Assembly: GCA_039024295.1 (NCBI GenBank)
Contig: JBCDIQ010000310.1
Coordinates: forward strand, 1-7,213
Length of the DNA stretch: 7,213 nt
Source: JBCDIQ01 sp039024295
Lineage (GTDB): Bacteria > Bacteroidota > Bacteroidia > J057
Direction: 5' to 3'
Below, one piece after another: positions 6,073 through 7,213 of this stretch (position 1 is the first letter of the stretch; every line of letters starts with the position of its first letter). Under the pieces are notes generated by a model. The model ran no database searches. It was given only the letters and a program-made list of their open reading frames with translations, and was not told the DNA's origin. The position numbers were made by a program, and so were the translations under genes.

Positions 6073-6585
6073 TTGAAAGATCATGATGAGTTTGAGTCGC
6101 TTTTTAGAAGGTACTGGAAGCAACTCTACAGCATTTGCTATTCAAAAACCCAGGACGTGGAGGCATCAGAGGAAATGGTTCAAGACATTTTTATCTCACT
6201 CTGGAAGCGCTGGGACCAACTAGAGATCACAGCTTCTCTCGAAAGCTATCTCATAAAATCTGCCAAGCTAAAGGTAATCGACTACTACCGGAAGGAAAGC
6301 AAAAACAATATTATCCAATTCCCCAAGGCCCAATCATCTGAAAAGAAAACTCCCGAAACGCCGATTGTAGCCTACAATGAAGCGGAACTGAATATGCTAC
6401 AGGATGATACGGATCATATTATTAGTCAGCTACCTGCGAAATGCCAGGCTGTATACAGACTGAGCAGGGAAAATCAACTGACCACCAAAGAAATAGCCCT
6501 TCAACTTGGGGTATCACAAAAAACGGTTAAAAATCATCTGACAAAGGCACTCTCTTTTATTCGCAGCCAAATGGAGGACCAGTAA
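6073..6585 (+). CDS. ECF RNA polymerase sigma factor, FecI-like
   Basis: This extracytoplasmic-function sigma-70 factor directs RNA polymerase to a small set of promoters when freed by its anti-sigma partner. The 170 residues show region 2 at about 7-75, including EEMVQDIFISLWKRWD (33-48), which binds core polymerase, and YLIKSAKLKVIDYYRK (59-74), which contacts the -10 element. A variable linker runs from 76-115. Region 4 is at 116-168, with LPAKCQAVYRLSRENQLTTK (120-139) and a helix-turn-helix at about 137-157 (TTKEIALQLGVSQKTVKNHL). Length and layout fit the family expanded in Bacteroidota. The start is TTG at 6073; the in-frame stop TGA is at 6031-6033 and no ATG lies between, while the nearby ATGs at 6083 and 6086 are out of frame. 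The next gene is a FecR-like protein, the usual partner. Confidence 0.95.
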   Translation: MKDHDEFESLFRRYWKQLYSICYSKTQDVEASEEMVQDIFISLWKRWDQLEITASLESYLIKSAKLKVIDYYRKESKNNIIQFPKAQSSEKKTPETPIVAYNEAELNMLQDDTDHIISQLPAKCQAVYRLSRENQLTTKEIALQLGVSQKTVKNHLTKALSFIRSQMEDQ

Positions 6586-6607
6586 CCTATCCCAATTATC
6601 GTCAACC

Positions 6608-6660
6608 AAATTTTTTGAAAAAAATTCAGTCCTCCACTAGGACTCCCCCACACTTGTCAT
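6608..6660 (+). promoter_or_regulatory. Hairpin and A/T palindrome between sigma and FecR genes, possible ECF promoter
   Basis: A near-perfect A/T palindrome (AATTTTTTGAAAAAAATT, 6609-6626) is followed by a perfect hairpin, AGTCCT (6628-6633), loop CCACT, AGGACT (6639-6644). Next come a C run and TTGTCATCG (6655-6662). An A/T tract, then a TAGG-type -35 and a GTC-containing -10, is the general layout of ECF promoters, so this may be an autoregulated promoter for the FecR gene with -35 TAGGAC (6638-6643) and -10 GTCAT (6656-6660). The spacing is a little short. On the minus strand the hairpin is followed by GAATTTTTTT and could act as a weak terminator. Confidence 0.35.
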
Positions 6661-6707
6661 CGACTGTATAGGTAAATACCACAACCCACCAACAGTCCTG
6701 ACACAAT

Positions 6708-7213
6708 ATGAAGGTAACCGCCGAACTACTTAGGAAATACGCCAATCAACAATGCAACCCAGCGGAACAGGAAGCAGTTGAAAAGTGGCTGGCATCAAAT
6801 GATGCGACAGAAACACCATTGGCCCTCACTTCTTCCGCCCAAGAGGATAGAATCTGGAAGAATATAGCACAGGAAACCAAGGAGCAACACATATGGCTTA
6901 TGCGGGAAAATAACGCTGAGGACATGGATACCGATCCGCCTACCACCCGCATCCTCCCTTTATTTAACAAGCTAATCAAGTACGCAGCAGCAGCTTGCAT
7001 CCTGCTGACGGTTTTCTTTGCGGGTCGCTATTCAGTACCCACTGCCACAGCGCATCCTGTCGAGGATAAATCCCCCCAAAATCACCTCTATATCCAAGGA
7101 GAAAACGGAGCCAAGGGCAACCTTCCAGGAGAAGCATTCAACATAACCTTTAACGGAACAATCAGCCTTTTTAATAGCTCGCTGAAACCTAAGCGCATCC
7201 AGGTAGGAGAACA
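6708..7213 (+). CDS. FecR-like anti-sigma factor (cut by the right edge)
   Basis: This inner-membrane protein would hold the neighbouring ECF sigma factor inactive until an outer-membrane transducer signals. ATG at 6708 opens 168 codons to the window end. Residues 1-90 are cytoplasmic: LLRKYANQQCNPAEQEAVEK (7-26) followed by WL matches the opening of Bacteroidota FecR proteins. One membrane span lies at about 92-108 (YAAAACILLTVFFAGRY). The periplasmic FecR domain begins near 126, with GENGAKGNLPG (131-141), FNGTISLFNSS (148-158) and KRIQVGE (162-168). The usual LPDGT of the FecR domain appears only as FNGT here, so the domain is somewhat divergent, and its C-terminus is not visible. The gene starts 122 bp after the sigma gene with a possible promoter between. 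Downstream, outside the window, SusC/SusD genes would be expected. Confidence 0.88.
   Translation, partial: MKVTAELLRKYANQQCNPAEQEAVEKWLASNDATETPLALTSSAQEDRIWKNIAQETKEQHIWLMRENNAEDMDTDPPTTRILPLFNKLIKYAAAACILLTVFFAGRYSVPTATAHPVEDKSPQNHLYIQGENGAKGNLPGEAFNITFNGTISLFNSSLKPKRIQVGE

Noticed and set aside
6746..7000. 84-codon minus-strand open frame
   Set aside because: It is antisense to the FecR-like gene, whose frame is clearly the real one, with a membrane span and family-like N-terminus.

Overview
The window looks chromosomal and comes from a member of the Bacteroidota, most likely the Cytophagales; the rank below phylum is inference. The signs are promoter cores of the TAnnTTTG type, a general lack of Shine-Dalgarno sequences, an ECF sigma factor followed by a FecR-like anti-sigma factor, and a plug-barrel TonB-dependent receptor. 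Base composition is moderate and AT-rich between genes. I see no insertion sequence, phage gene, CRISPR array or integrase.

Layout, left to right. A secreted or exported protein begins on the minus strand at 75 and runs off the left edge. It is followed by a rho-independent terminator (136-164) that ends the minus-strand gap gene (glyceraldehyde-3-phosphate dehydrogenase, 190-1179). Between gap and a plus-strand tRNA-Glu(TTC) gene (1334-1405) lie two back-to-back promoters. The tRNA has its own strong terminator (1414-1448), which probably also stops transcripts arriving from the other side. Next, all on the minus strand, are a 648-residue TonB-dependent outer-membrane receptor (1495-3441), a 303-bp spacer with nested inverted repeats, a multi-spanning membrane protein resembling GT-C glycosyltransferases (3745-5088), and a small YfcE-type metallophosphoesterase (5267-5722). 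A 350-bp divergent spacer holds a possible 42-residue ORF and the promoter of an ECF sigma factor (6073-6585). The sigma factor is followed after 122 bp by a FecR-like anti-sigma factor (6708 to the right edge, cut off).

The genes mostly look like independent units rather than one pathway: central glycolysis, a tRNA, nutrient uptake at the outer membrane, a membrane enzyme of unknown substrate and a phosphodiesterase. The one clear functional pair is sigma factor plus FecR. In this phylum such pairs usually control a SusC/SusD-type uptake operon just downstream, which would lie beyond the right edge.

I found no clearly new system. The points most worth a second look are the structured spacer upstream of the receptor, a T6 tract at the start of the membrane protein that may hide a frameshift or a slippage site, the hairpin plus A/T palindrome between sigma factor and FecR, and the short lysine-rich ORF in the divergent spacer.
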